DNA of 40,196 nucleotides from Bacteroidales bacterium (GCA_017618935.1 JAFZTG010000025.1:1-40196), one strand, 5' to 3'; positions 17,403 to 25,866 are shown, counted from the stretch's first letter. Made by a program: numbers and translations. The notes: a model not told the origin generated them from the letters alone.

Positions 17403-18656
17403 ATGAAATTCGAGGATTACCATATTAGTCAGAAAATAAAAACAAGTCTTGCAGAACAAGATTTTCGTCGTCCTACCGATATTCAGTTCAAAGCGATAAC
17501 TCCTATTTTGCAAGGCAACGACGTGCTTGCCATTGCCCAAACGGGAACGGGAAAAACGGGTGCATTTGTGATTCCGACCCTAGAATTGCTGACGCGTTAT
17601 CGTGCCCAAACAAGAAACGACGAATCGTTTATTCACACAATTGTGATGGAACCCACACGAGAATTGGTTATTCAAGTGGCAGAAGTGTTCCGTTCCATTG
17701 GCAAGTATCTCGACTTGACCGTTTTAGGACTATTCGGCGGCGTAGAACAAGACCCGCAAATCGCCCGTCTGAAACATGGCGTTGACGTATTGGTATGCAC
17801 ACCGGGACGATTGTTCGACTTAGTAAGTCAAGGTTACGTACAATTAAACAGAATAAAAATCCTCGTGCTTGACGAAGCAGATCAAATGCTCGACTTGGGC
17901 TTTATCAACGATATACGCCAACTGATACGCCATTTGCCGAAATATCGTCAGACGTTGTTTTTCTCGGCAACCATCAATCCCGAAATCAAGGAATTGGCGT
18001 ATTCACTCGTTTCTAAACCTGTGAAAATTGAGATTTCGCCCAAAGACCCAGTTTCAAAGCACGTTGACCACTATGTCTCGTACATTGAAATGGACGACAA
18101 ACGTTTCTTTCTGGAACGAATCATAAAAGAAAATCCCGAAGACAAAATTCTTGTGTTTGTCCGCACAAAAGTTCGTGCCGAACGAGTGAAAAACGCCATG
18201 GAACGCGCCGACATTGTTTGCGAGACAATCCACGGAAGCAAGACGCAACAAGACAGAAACCACGTCATGCAGGACTTTCGTAACGGCACGCTCAAAATTC
18301 TCATTGCTACCGACGTTTCAGCCCGTGGAATCGACATTCCCAACATTGATTTGGTCATAAACTACGACTTGCCAGAACAGACCGAAAACTACGTTCACCG
18401 CGTTGGTAGAACAGGCCGTGGCGACAAATTCGGAAAATCTATCTCATTTTGCAGCAATGAGGAACGCCCTCTTCTTGCGAAAATCGAGACATATCTGACC
18501 AAACCTATCAACGAACTAACCATTGACAAAGGCACGTATAAGGAAACCATAAAAATGACCTCCGACCATACGCAAGAAAATCTAAAATCAATGCTTGAGG
18601 AAATTGAACAAATTGACGAATTTTCAAGAAAAAAAGCTAAGGGAAAGAAAAAATAG
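17403..18656 (+). CDS. DEAD-box ATP-dependent RNA helicase (RhlE/CsdA type)
   Basis: A 417-residue helicase with all the usual motifs: Q-motif region FRRPTDIQ, motif I AQTGTGKT at 45-52, Ia PTRELV, Ib TPGRLFD, II DEAD at 157-160, III SAT, V ATDVSARGIDIPNID and VI HRVGRTGR. Known role: ATP-driven unwinding of short RNA duplexes in ribosome assembly or RNA decay. The C-terminal tail is short and Lys-rich (FSRKKAKGKKK), a likely RNA-binding extension, without the longer domain of DbpA or CsdA. Its stop codon lies inside the left arm of the downstream hairpin. It is the last gene of the clpC transcript. Confidence 0.93.
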   Translation: MKFEDYHISQKIKTSLAEQDFRRPTDIQFKAITPILQGNDVLAIAQTGTGKTGAFVIPTLELLTRYRAQTRNDESFIHTIVMEPTRELVIQVAEVFRSIGKYLDLTVLGLFGGVEQDPQIARLKHGVDVLVCTPGRLFDLVSQGYVQLNRIKILVLDEADQMLDLGFINDIRQLIRHLPKYRQTLFFSATINPEIKELAYSLVSKPVKIEISPKDPVSKHVDHYVSYIEMDDKRFFLERIIKENPEDKILVFVRTKVRAERVKNAMERADIVCETIHGSKTQQDRNHVMQDFRNGTLKILIATDVSARGIDIPNIDLVINYDLPEQTENYVHRVGRTGRGDKFGKSISFCSNEERPLLAKIETYLTKPINELTIDKGTYKETIKMTSDHTQENLKSMLEEIEQIDEFSRKKAKGKKK

Positions 18657-18685
18657 CAAAATCGCACACAACGATTTTGCTATTT
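18651..18685. terminator. Bidirectional terminator hairpin, helicase / PaaK
   Basis: A perfect 14-bp stem (AAATAGCAAAATCG at 18651-18664 pairing with 18672-18685) with a 7-nt loop lies between the convergent helicase and phenylacetate-CoA ligase genes. The helicase stop TAG is part of the left arm. Read on the minus strand the hairpin is followed by TTTTTTCTTT, a good U tract, so it should terminate the ligase transcript; on the plus strand the tract is shorter. Confidence 0.85.
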
Positions 18686-18708
18686 CCCTATTACTATTTG
18701 ACAAAACT

Positions 18709-20022
18709 TTAGTGATTTTTTCTAAAATCCTTAACTCTCACCGCCTTGCCTTCTGCCTGAGGAATAGAACCTTTTTCCACCAATTTAACTTTTGGCGTAA
18801 GAAGAATTTCATCTTTCAACTGACGAGTGATTTCTTTGGTAAGATTCTGTAATGTTGGATAATCATCTATACGCAAATTATCGCCAATTTCCACTTCAAC
18901 TTGCATTTCATCGTTGTTAGAAATTGTATCGATAGTGATCAGGTAATTCATACCCAATTCCTTGAATCCCATTAAGATACGTTCTATCTGTATCGGGAAG
19001 ATATTCACACCCTTCACAATAATCATATCATCGCTACGACCTTGGAATCGAGCCAAACGGCGGTGGGTTCTTCCACATGGACAATCACCAGGAATGAAAC
19101 GCGTCAAATCGCGTGTACGATAACGGAACAATGGCATTGCCTCACGATTAATCGTAGTCAAGACCAATTCTCCCACTTCACCTTCAGGAACAGGTTGCAA
19201 GGTAACAGGATCAAGAATTTCAGGAATTACATAATCCTCCCACACATGAAGTCCGTTTTGTTCCTTACACTCAAAAGCAACACCGGGACCGTTCATTTCA
19301 GACATACCAAAGCAGTTATATGCCTTGATTCCGAACAATTGTTCAATTCTTTGTCGTTGTTCCTCGGAATGTGGTTCCGCACCAAGGCAGAATATTCTCA
19401 GTTTCGTATCTTTTTTAGGATCAATGCCCATTTCATAGAAAACCTCTGCCAAACGAGTCGCATAACTTGGAATGGCGTGAATCACCGTTGTTCCGAAGTC
19501 CATGATGAACTTAATCTGACGTTTGCTATTTCCCGCAGCGGCAGGAACGGTCACGGCACCAAGTCGCTCAGCACCATATTGATAGCCAAGTCCGCCAGTA
19601 AACATTCCATAACCAGAAGTATTTTGGAACACGTCGGTATTTCTACAGCCAACCATATACATACAACGAGCAACTTGTTCTGCCCATTCGTCTAAGTCTT
19701 TCTGCGAATGAGCGACAACAGTCGGATTTCCCGTCGTTCCACTTGAAGAATGCACACGAACTACCTTTTCCATCGGAACAGACACCAAACCGAATGGATA
19801 ATGACTACGCAAGTCCTCTTTGGTCGTAAACGGAAAACGTTGTAAGTCCTCCAATGATTTTATACTCTCGGGAGTGATGTTATTTTTCTTGAAAACCTCG
19901 CTGTAATACGGAGAATTTTGAGCAATCTCAACCGTTTTGCGAAGACGTTCCACTTGTAATTTTTCCAAATCGGGACGTTTCATCGTCTCAATTTCTTCAT
20001 TCCAAAATTCTTTTGATGCCAT
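18709..20022 (-). CDS. paaK: Phenylacetate-CoA ligase
   Basis: A 437-residue adenylate-forming enzyme that makes phenylacetyl-CoA (or a related arylacetyl-CoA) from the acid, ATP and CoA. Visible motifs: the AMP-binding P-loop SSSGTTGNPT near residue 93, the FGMSEMNGPG segment, RYRTRD, and the C-terminal hinge region GRSDDMIIVKGVNIFP. The N-terminal FWNEEIETM and C-terminal VKDFRKNH ends are typical. In anaerobic Bacteroidales such ligases usually accompany indolepyruvate:ferredoxin oxidoreductase in aromatic amino acid fermentation; no such gene lies nearby. It has its own promoter (20064-20095) and terminator, so it is probably a single-gene unit. Confidence 0.93.
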   Translation of the reverse strand: MASKEFWNEEIETMKRPDLEKLQVERLRKTVEIAQNSPYYSEVFKKNNITPESIKSLEDLQRFPFTTKEDLRSHYPFGLVSVPMEKVVRVHSSSGTTGNPTVVAHSQKDLDEWAEQVARCMYMVGCRNTDVFQNTSGYGMFTGGLGYQYGAERLGAVTVPAAAGNSKRQIKFIMDFGTTVIHAIPSYATRLAEVFYEMGIDPKKDTKLRIFCLGAEPHSEEQRQRIEQLFGIKAYNCFGMSEMNGPGVAFECKEQNGLHVWEDYVIPEILDPVTLQPVPEGEVGELVLTTINREAMPLFRYRTRDLTRFIPGDCPCGRTHRRLARFQGRSDDMIIVKGVNIFPIQIERILMGFKELGMNYLITIDTISNNDEMQVEVEIGDNLRIDDYPTLQNLTKEITRQLKDEILLTPKVKLVEKGSIPQAEGKAVRVKDFRKNH

Positions 20023-20063
20023 ATCTAAATTGTATCCTAATTCTGTTTATTCTAAAAAACACC

Positions 20064-20095
20064 CAAAGGTAAGGATTTTTTATGAGAAACGACAA
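20064..20095 (-). promoter_or_regulatory. Promoter of paaK
   Basis: The minus strand has TACCTTTG (20064-20071), a full -7 match, and TTG (20093-20095) 21 nt upstream as a -33 element. The gene starts 41 nt downstream. Confidence 0.55.
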
Positions 20096-20117
20096 GGAAC
20101 GATGTGAATTTTCAACA

Positions 20118-21020
20118 TCAACGTACAAGCAACAGGATAAATATCCCCACGAGCACGCCAATCAAGGCGATTCCTTTCTTCTTGATATTTTTTTCCTTGA
20201 ACAAGAATGCCCCCGACAAGAATGAAATAATTACGTTACTTCTTCGTATAGAGGAAATTACGGCTATCAATGCTCCCGGACAACTCAATGCATAATAATA
20301 AAAGAAATCGGCTATAACCAAAAAGATTCCTATCAACGGAATTGACCAACGCCATTGAAACGCCGTCAATCGCTGTCGGTTCGGCATCCACAGTACGGCA
20401 ACGACCAAAGCCATCAAAATGGTCTGATACAACGTCGCCCACGCCTGCACTTCCATTTTGGGAATGCCACATTGCGAGATCAAGTATTTATCATACAAAG
20501 CACTAATAGAGCCTAAAATAGTACCAATAAAAACAAACAAAACCCACACGTTACGAGTAAATATGATTCCCTCCTTACGTCCGAGTATTGCATATAAATA
20601 TAAACTGACAATTATGATGATTATGCCTATCCATTGCGACAGCGAAAGCGATTCTTGCAAAATAAGCACCGCCCCTATCAACGTCCACATCGGTGCCGAA
20701 GAACGTATGGGCGACACGATGGAAATGGGCAGATATTTCATCGCAAAAAAGACACATATCCACGAAGAAAGCACAATAATGCTTTTTAAAAAGATAAGTA
20801 ACTGGTCGTGTAATGATGTAAACGGTATAAAAAAGATAGAATCCTCTAAAATCTCAGGATTACAAAACGAAAGAAAGAATAACGGAACAAATAGTATTAA
20901 AGAAGAAAGGTTGGAAAACAGCAATACGAGCAAAACAGCATTGTCTCTTACTGAAATCTTCTTAAAAATATCGTAAACGCCAAGAAAAACGGCAGAACAA
21001 ATAATTATCGGGAGCCACAT
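20118..21020 (-). CDS. EamA/DMT-family transporter, ten membrane segments
   Basis: A 300-residue integral membrane protein with about ten hydrophobic helices (for example MWLPIIICSAVFLGVYDIF at the start and GIALIGVLVGIFILLLV at the end) arranged as two similar five-helix halves, as in the drug/metabolite transporter superfamily. The RSSAPMWTLIGAVLIL segment and its counterpart RRSNVIISFLSGAFLFKE in the second half correspond to the EamA repeat boundary. Substrate unknown; members export metabolites, amino acids or nucleotides. Its ATG lies 16 nt inside the end of the OstA-like gene, so it belongs to the moxR-ostA transcript. Confidence 0.85.
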   Translation of the reverse strand: MWLPIIICSAVFLGVYDIFKKISVRDNAVLLVLLFSNLSSLILFVPLFFLSFCNPEILEDSIFFIPFTSLHDQLLIFLKSIIVLSSWICVFFAMKYLPISIVSPIRSSAPMWTLIGAVLILQESLSLSQWIGIIIIIVSLYLYAILGRKEGIIFTRNVWVLFVFIGTILGSISALYDKYLISQCGIPKMEVQAWATLYQTILMALVVAVLWMPNRQRLTAFQWRWSIPLIGIFLVIADFFYYYALSCPGALIAVISSIRRSNVIISFLSGAFLFKEKNIKKKGIALIGVLVGIFILLLVR

Positions 21021-22540
21021 TTTCTATACACATCTGTTGCATTTACCGGACGAACCGCATCGTACCATTTGAAATTGTCCATCAACGACATTTTTTTAGG
21101 AAATTGGTCTAACGGACTAAACGTTCCTTCGGGTTTATTCTTAAACACAATCTTGTCGATTTTTCCATTCTTCAGATACGCAGAAATATTGCTGCAAACC
21201 GCCTTATTCACACCCACAATTTCATCATCATCCTTCAAATAATACAGCGTTTCACCATTTTGAAACATATCTACCCTAACAAGCTCATTATCTTCAATAT
21301 AGCCTATCAGCGACTTCCCCTTCATCTGATTAAATTTCTCCTCTTCGCACTGTGCCACGACAAACGCATCAGACTCAATTATGACTTGGTCTAACCGAGT
21401 GTTATTGTCACCCAATTTTAAACGAATGTCAAAGCCAGTCATCTGATTTTCCTCCGACCAAACAATCGGATCGACACAAAGATAAATCATAGAATCAAGT
21501 GCGTTGTAAACTAACGAGTCGCACACACCTTGGAGATCGTCTTTGAAAAAACGCGTGTTGTGATACGCCTTGATAATCTCATAGGTAACAGAATCTGTTT
21601 CCGTTGAATCGCGCGGAGCAATCGTATATTGATTGAAGAACAAACTATCGGCATGCAGATACAGCGAATCTTGCTGAAACGCCTTTACAACTAGTACGCT
21701 GTCGGTCATAAACACCGCTCTTTTTTTACCTTGATAAAAACCGTATTGGGAATACAAGGTCAGTTTTTGCGTAGTATCCTGTATTTTCGCATTCTTACGA
21801 ATTGTTCCCTCGTCCTTGTTACGGTCATAAAACATATCGTCGCTATAAATGAACTTCGCGCCGTTGTTGAGATACGAGTCATTATACAATTGTGCCTGGT
21901 CAGTTTTGGTATTATACCAACCATTTTTGGTAAAAATTACATTTTCGGAACTTGTCACCGTGGTTGGTCCCACGAAATACGCTATACTCGTGCCATTCTG
22001 ATATTTGAGCGTATCGGTCACCATCACGTAATTCGGATTTTTCAATTCTACCGAATTTTTGAAGAACAACATCTTGTCATTCACAAAATACTGCCCGATT
22101 TCGCTGGTCAGTACATTAGTTTCATCAACAATTCGTCCTCCATTTTGATAAAAACCAAGATTTTTCTTCAAATCATAGTCAAGAAAACGTGTAGTCAGCG
22201 TCATCTTGTCGTGAATCATCCGAATATCACCACGAAGACTTGCCATATTTGACGAACTGGAATAATACAACGTATCGCCATACACCGTAACATCCTTATT
22301 CACGATACGAACATTTCCGTATGCCTCGAAACGGTTATCCTTGGCATACGACAACGCACTGTCGCAATACATAAATGCGTTATCGTGCTGAAAAATCACA
22401 TTGCCGTACAATTTTCGAACTTCCCTATCGCCTTTCATAATGTCAGTATGCTTGATTTCAACCTTTGCCTTTTGAGCAAAGAGAGAAAATGCAAAAACGC
22501 TGCACAACATAAAAACGAGGAATTTTCTCATACTATTCAT
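21005..22540 (-). CDS. OstA-like (LptA/LptD N-terminal type) envelope protein
   Basis: About 511 residues with a signal peptide (MRKFLVFMLCSVFAFSLFAQ). The body is built of repeating beta units typical of OstA/LptA: YGNVIFQHDNAFMYCDSA, FEAYGNVRIVNKDVTVYGD and LRGDIRMIHDKMTLTTRFLD, each with the alternating G-N-V and D-x-L pattern of a beta-jellyroll that binds lipopolysaccharide acyl chains. In Bacteroidota such proteins are thought to take part in LPS transport across the periplasm. Two starts are possible: ATG at 22540, inside an 8-nt overlap with the moxR stop (ATGAATAG), or ATG at 22531, which gives the cleaner signal peptide. There is no C-terminal barrel of LptD size. Confidence 0.85.
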   Translation of the reverse strand: MNSMRKFLVFMLCSVFAFSLFAQKAKVEIKHTDIMKGDREVRKLYGNVIFQHDNAFMYCDSALSYAKDNRFEAYGNVRIVNKDVTVYGDTLYYSSSSNMASLRGDIRMIHDKMTLTTRFLDYDLKKNLGFYQNGGRIVDETNVLTSEIGQYFVNDKMLFFKNSVELKNPNYVMVTDTLKYQNGTSIAYFVGPTTVTSSENVIFTKNGWYNTKTDQAQLYNDSYLNNGAKFIYSDDMFYDRNKDEGTIRKNAKIQDTTQKLTLYSQYGFYQGKKRAVFMTDSVLVVKAFQQDSLYLHADSLFFNQYTIAPRDSTETDSVTYEIIKAYHNTRFFKDDLQGVCDSLVYNALDSMIYLCVDPIVWSEENQMTGFDIRLKLGDNNTRLDQVIIESDAFVVAQCEEEKFNQMKGKSLIGYIEDNELVRVDMFQNGETLYYLKDDDEIVGVNKAVCSNISAYLKNGKIDKIVFKNKPEGTFSPLDQFPKKMSLMDNFKWYDAVRPVNATDVYRKCGSR

Positions 22541-23507
22541 CAAGTAATTTCAAGATAATATCATCAATATCTATGCCATCGGCTTCGGCCTTATAATTTT
22601 TCACCAAACGATGTCGCAGAATTGGCAAAGCGACAGCACGAACATCTTCCATATCGGGAGAATACTTACCTTGCATAGCGGCATGAGCTTTTGCCCCGAT
22701 TATGAGATATTGCGATGCACGAGGACCGGCACCCCACGAAAGATATTCTTTCGCATAATTATTTGTGGTCGTTTCCTTTCTCGTTTTTGCAACCAGTTCA
22801 ACTGCATATCGCACAACGCTTTCATTTACAGGCATTTTGCGAATTATTTGTTGGTATAGAATAATTTCTTCTGCCGAAAGAATCGGTTGTAACGTCTGTT
22901 CCACGCCACCTGTCGTTGTTTTCACAATTTCCATTTCTTCGTCAACCGAAGGATATGTCAACGTCACATTGAACATAAAACGGTCTAACTGTGCCTCTGG
23001 AAGCGGATAAGTTCCTTCTTGCTCTATCGGATTTTGCGTAGCAAGCACGAAAAACGGTTCTTCCAACGTATATCGCCTACCAGCAACGGTAACGGCGTGT
23101 TCCTGCATTGCCTCCAACAAGGCGGCTTGCGTCTTTGGCGGAGTACGGTTTATCTCATCTGCCAATAAGAAATTGGTAAATATGGGACCTTGAATAAACT
23201 GAAACTGTCGGTCTCCATTCAATATCTCACTACCCGTAATATCGCTTGGCATAAGGTCGGGCGTAAACTGAATACGATTGTTTTTCAGTCCAAGCACTTG
23301 CGCCATTGAAGTAACCAACAATGTCTTGGCCAATCCTGGCACGCCGACCAGCAAACAATGTCCCTTGCTGAAAATTGAAATAAGAACGTCGTCAATTATT
23401 GCATTCTGACCAATAATTTTCTTGTGAATCTCTTGTTTCAACGAAGCATACACCTCCTTCAAGGAATCAATTGCTTCAACATCATCTTTAAAATTCATAC
23501 TCATCAT
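22533..23507 (-). CDS. MoxR-family AAA+ ATPase
   Basis: A 324-residue AAA_3 ATPase. Walker A is GVPGLAKT, the form usual in MoxR proteins; Walker B is LLADEINRTPPKTQAALLEAM, with the family's post-Walker insertion; sensor 1 is ATQNPIEQEGTYPLPEAQLDRF, described here by its ends ATQNP and LDRF. The lid domain follows. Known role: chaperone-like maturation of metal- or VWA-containing protein complexes, often with DUF58 and VWA partners, which are absent here. Its direct partner is the OstA-like gene (8-nt overlap), pointing to a job in envelope assembly (inference). Three Met codons lie within the first four codons (23507, 23504, 23498); the nearby promoter makes the leader very short whichever is used. 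Confidence 0.92.
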   Translation of the reverse strand: MMSMNFKDDVEAIDSLKEVYASLKQEIHKKIIGQNAIIDDVLISIFSKGHCLLVGVPGLAKTLLVTSMAQVLGLKNNRIQFTPDLMPSDITGSEILNGDRQFQFIQGPIFTNFLLADEINRTPPKTQAALLEAMQEHAVTVAGRRYTLEEPFFVLATQNPIEQEGTYPLPEAQLDRFMFNVTLTYPSVDEEMEIVKTTTGGVEQTLQPILSAEEIILYQQIIRKMPVNESVVRYAVELVAKTRKETTTNNYAKEYLSWGAGPRASQYLIIGAKAHAAMQGKYSPDMEDVRAVALPILRHRLVKNYKAEADGIDIDDIILKLLDE

Positions 23508-23518
23508 TGAAAACTATG

Positions 23519-23549
23519 CAAAGGTAGTAAATTAGTTGCGAACTAGAAA
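23519..23549 (-). promoter_or_regulatory. Promoter of the moxR-ostA-eamA unit
   Basis: The minus strand has TACCTTTG (23519-23526) as -7 and TTTC (23546-23549) exactly 19 nt upstream as -33. The first moxR ATG is only 11 nt downstream of the -7 element, which leaves a leader of roughly 5-15 nt. Confidence 0.65.
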
Positions 23550-23779
23550 AATACACGCCCCTTTCATTCAAGTTTTTTTCACAGAAATCTCATTCCCATA
23601 TTATACAATATTATATAGTATCTTCTTAAAAAAAACGGAAAACAAGATATTATTGTGATGTACAAAGATTTACAAGTCCTCATTTTATTATAAAAAATAA
23701 GCAAAAAAAAAGAAGAGAAAACGGTATGATTTTGGTATATTTTTTTCATATTTGCAAAGTGGATAAAAAAAATAGTGCG

Positions 23780-24211
23780 ATGAAAAAACTTTTGCTGTCA
23801 ATATTTGTTACATTGGTTTCTTGCGTTGCATTTGCGCAAAATGTGGAAATTTCCAAATTAACCACGAAATGGGTTACGGTCGGTCGTGAAGATGTTGAAA
23901 TATCATACCTTGACGACAAACCATATACAGGCAAAGTATATGCGAAACACCCTAACGGAAAAATTGGTTTGATTGGAGAATACAGCAATGGTAAGAAGGA
24001 AGGCACTTGGACATATTGGTATTCTACCGGCGAGAAAAAACGCGAGTCAACTTATCACGACAACAAAAAAGAAGGAACTACATATTATTGGCATCTCAAT
24101 GGTCAAGTTGCGAAGGAAATCACATACCGAAACGACAAGAACATTGACCAGAAATTATGGGATGACAAAGGCAACAGACTTAAAAATCCAACTTTCGAGT
24201 CGTTTAAATAA
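23780..24211 (+). CDS. Exported MORN-repeat / YwqK-like protein
   Basis: A 143-residue protein with a signal peptide (MKKLLLSIFVTLVSCVAFAQ). The mature part carries three MORN-type repeats of about 23 residues: YTGKVYAKHPNGKIGLIGEY, then NGKKEGTWTYWYSTGEKKRE and NKKEGTTYYWHLNGQVAKE. Databases often name this architecture 'YwqK family antitoxin', but the signal peptide and absence of a toxin neighbour argue against that here. MORN repeats form short beta-hairpin arrays that bind lipids or proteins. The ATG at 23780 is chosen over the longer open frame because it starts the signal peptide. Five nt separate it from ppx. A 270-nt divergent gap lies upstream; apart from the moxR promoter it is AT-rich and I see no clear promoter for this gene. 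Confidence 0.75.
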   Translation: MKKLLLSIFVTLVSCVAFAQNVEISKLTTKWVTVGREDVEISYLDDKPYTGKVYAKHPNGKIGLIGEYSNGKKEGTWTYWYSTGEKKRESTYHDNKKEGTTYYWHLNGQVAKEITYRNDKNIDQKLWDDKGNRLKNPTFESFK

Positions 24212-24216
24212 TCCTT

Positions 24217-25128
24217 ATGAACATTGCGGTTGTTGATCTTGGCACAAACACGTTTAATTGTTGTGTTGTGTCGCTTTGTGGCCATTCGTTCACCACACTC
24301 CTTGAATTTCACGAATATCCACGACTGGGAGAAAACGGCGTAGCTCACGGCTACATTGCCGACGACGCTATGGAACGAGGTATGCAATCGCTTGGCGTCA
24401 TTTACGAGAAGATTAAACCTTATAACTGCGAGAAAGTTTCGCTCATAGGCACTTCTACCCTACGAAATGCCAACAATGCCGATATTTTTTGCCGACGCGC
24501 AAAAGAATTATACAATTTCGACATTACTATCATTCAAGGCGAACAAGAAGCTGAACTGATTTTTTTAGGCAACAATCTTGCATATAATTGGGGCGACAAA
24601 ACGGCTCTCATCCTTGATATTGGCGGCGGAAGCAACGAATGTATCATTTGTAACCAGGACAAGATTTTGTGGAAACATAGTTTCGAATGTGGCATGCAAC
24701 GAATTGTCTCGAAATTCGGACTTTCGCACCCGATACCGCAACAAACCAAAATCGGTATTCAGCAGTATCTTGAAGAAAAATTCGCCCTGCTTACCAAGGT
24801 TGTCCAAAATTATTCCATTGACGTGATGATTGGCTCTGCCGGTGCGTTCGACGTGTTTCGTTCCATTCATTTTGCCCAATTAGACCAGCAAAATCCCGAC
24901 GCCGTTGCAAGCGAAATTCCCTTGGATTCATTTCAATCAATCATACAATACATTACAAGCAATCCGCTTGACGAAATAGAGTCAATGAAAGGAATGTCGA
25001 TTCCTCGGGCACCATTATTGCCTATTGCAGGACTTATCGCCAATTTTGTACTCACAAAATATCGCATTCCCCAACTCGTGCAATCCTCATACTCACTCAA
25101 AGAAGGTGTTATTCATACGTTGATGTAA
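24217..25128 (+). CDS. Ppx/GppA family phosphatase
   Basis: A 303-residue protein of the sugar kinase/Hsp70/actin fold. Phosphate-binding loop 1 is VVDLGTNTFN near residue 5, the second is LDIGGGSNECI near residue 138, and the GTSTLRNANN block and the EQEAELIFLG segment with the catalytic-region Glu are present. Known activity: hydrolysis of the terminal phosphate of polyphosphate and/or of pppGpp to ppGpp. Length corresponds to the two-domain core without the C-terminal HD-type domain of E. coli Ppx. The stop codon directly precedes the ATG of pcm (TAAATG), so these genes form one transcript with the MORN protein. Confidence 0.92.
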   Translation: MNIAVVDLGTNTFNCCVVSLCGHSFTTLLEFHEYPRLGENGVAHGYIADDAMERGMQSLGVIYEKIKPYNCEKVSLIGTSTLRNANNADIFCRRAKELYNFDITIIQGEQEAELIFLGNNLAYNWGDKTALILDIGGGSNECIICNQDKILWKHSFECGMQRIVSKFGLSHPIPQQTKIGIQQYLEEKFALLTKVVQNYSIDVMIGSAGAFDVFRSIHFAQLDQQNPDAVASEIPLDSFQSIIQYITSNPLDEIESMKGMSIPRAPLLPIAGLIANFVLTKYRIPQLVQSSYSLKEGVIHTLM

Positions 25129-25776
25129 ATGGAAGACTCACTCATACACAAGGCATTACGAGAAAAACTCATTGAGGAACTGCGAACCAAAGGCATTTCC
25201 GACGAAAAAGTGTTGCAAGCAATGCTCCAAGTGCCTCGCCATTTCTTTTGTTTTGATAGTGCACTTGCACAACAAGCATATATTGACAAAGCATTTCCCA
25301 TTGAATCGGGGCAAACTATTTCGCAACCATACACCGTCGCACTGCAATCGCAACTGCTTGAAATACAAGGTAATGAAAAAGTTCTGGAAATAGGTACAGG
25401 CTCGGGATACCAATCAGCCATTCTCTACAAAATGGGAGCAAAAGTTTTTTCCATAGAACGACAACGCACACTGTACATACAAGTTAGAAAACTTTTCCAA
25501 GACCTTCATTATCACATACATACCGTATTTGGAGACGGCTTCAAAGGCTTGCCGCAAGACGCGCCGTTTGACCGAATCATAATAACGGCAGCAGCTCCGT
25601 TCATACCAACGGAATTGCTACAACAACTCAAAATCGGAGGCATTATTGTTTCTCCACTCAACAACGGTGACAAGCAAGAAATGGTGAAACTCAAGAAATT
25701 GAGCGACACACAATTTGAACAGACGCTTCACGGAGAATGTGCTTTCGTGCCAATGCTTCAAGGCATAAACAATTAG
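25129..25776 (+). CDS. pcm: Protein-L-isoaspartate O-methyltransferase
   Basis: A 215-residue S-adenosylmethionine-dependent enzyme that methylates L-isoaspartyl residues in damaged proteins to start their repair. Motif I, the SAM-binding LEIGTGSGYQSAIL, is near residue 86; the family-specific GQTISQPYTVA lies just before it, and the post-motif blocks FDRIIITAAAP and LLQQLKIGGIIVSPL follow. Length is normal (about 205-220). It follows ppx without a gap. No terminator is apparent in the 159-nt gap after it, which holds a degenerate coding-like stretch and the GH130 promoter. Confidence 0.93.
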   Translation: MEDSLIHKALREKLIEELRTKGISDEKVLQAMLQVPRHFFCFDSALAQQAYIDKAFPIESGQTISQPYTVALQSQLLEIQGNEKVLEIGTGSGYQSAILYKMGAKVFSIERQRTLYIQVRKLFQDLHYHIHTVFGDGFKGLPQDAPFDRIIITAAAPFIPTELLQQLKIGGIIVSPLNNGDKQEMVKLKKLSDTQFEQTLHGECAFVPMLQGINN

Positions 25777-25842
25777 TAAATTACCCTAAATTACACTCTT
25801 ATTTCGTAAGCACCACTGCCAGACACTACGACTGGGCTATCA

Positions 25843-25866
25843 AAAAGATAAAATTGCATTGCAAAA
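25843..25866 (+). repeat. 24-nt repeat shared with 11364-11387
   Basis: These 24 nt match 11364-11387 at 22 positions (AAAAGATAAAATT, one variable base, CA, one variable base, TGCAAAA). Both copies lie in gaps with degenerate coding-like sequence, and in both one frame reads KIKLHCK. Here that frame continues as RHYDWAIKKIKLHCKKVG and stops at 25875-25877. Possibly a remnant of a common ancestral gene or mobile element. Confidence 0.45.

Noticed and set aside
23726..23780. Promoter for the MORN gene built on TTTTG and CATATTTG
   Set aside because: The candidate -7 has CA instead of TA and the spacing is only about 12 nt.
23780..24211. YwqK 'antitoxin' reading of the MORN-repeat protein
   Set aside because: It has a signal peptide and no toxin-like neighbour; the repeats alone do not show immunity function.
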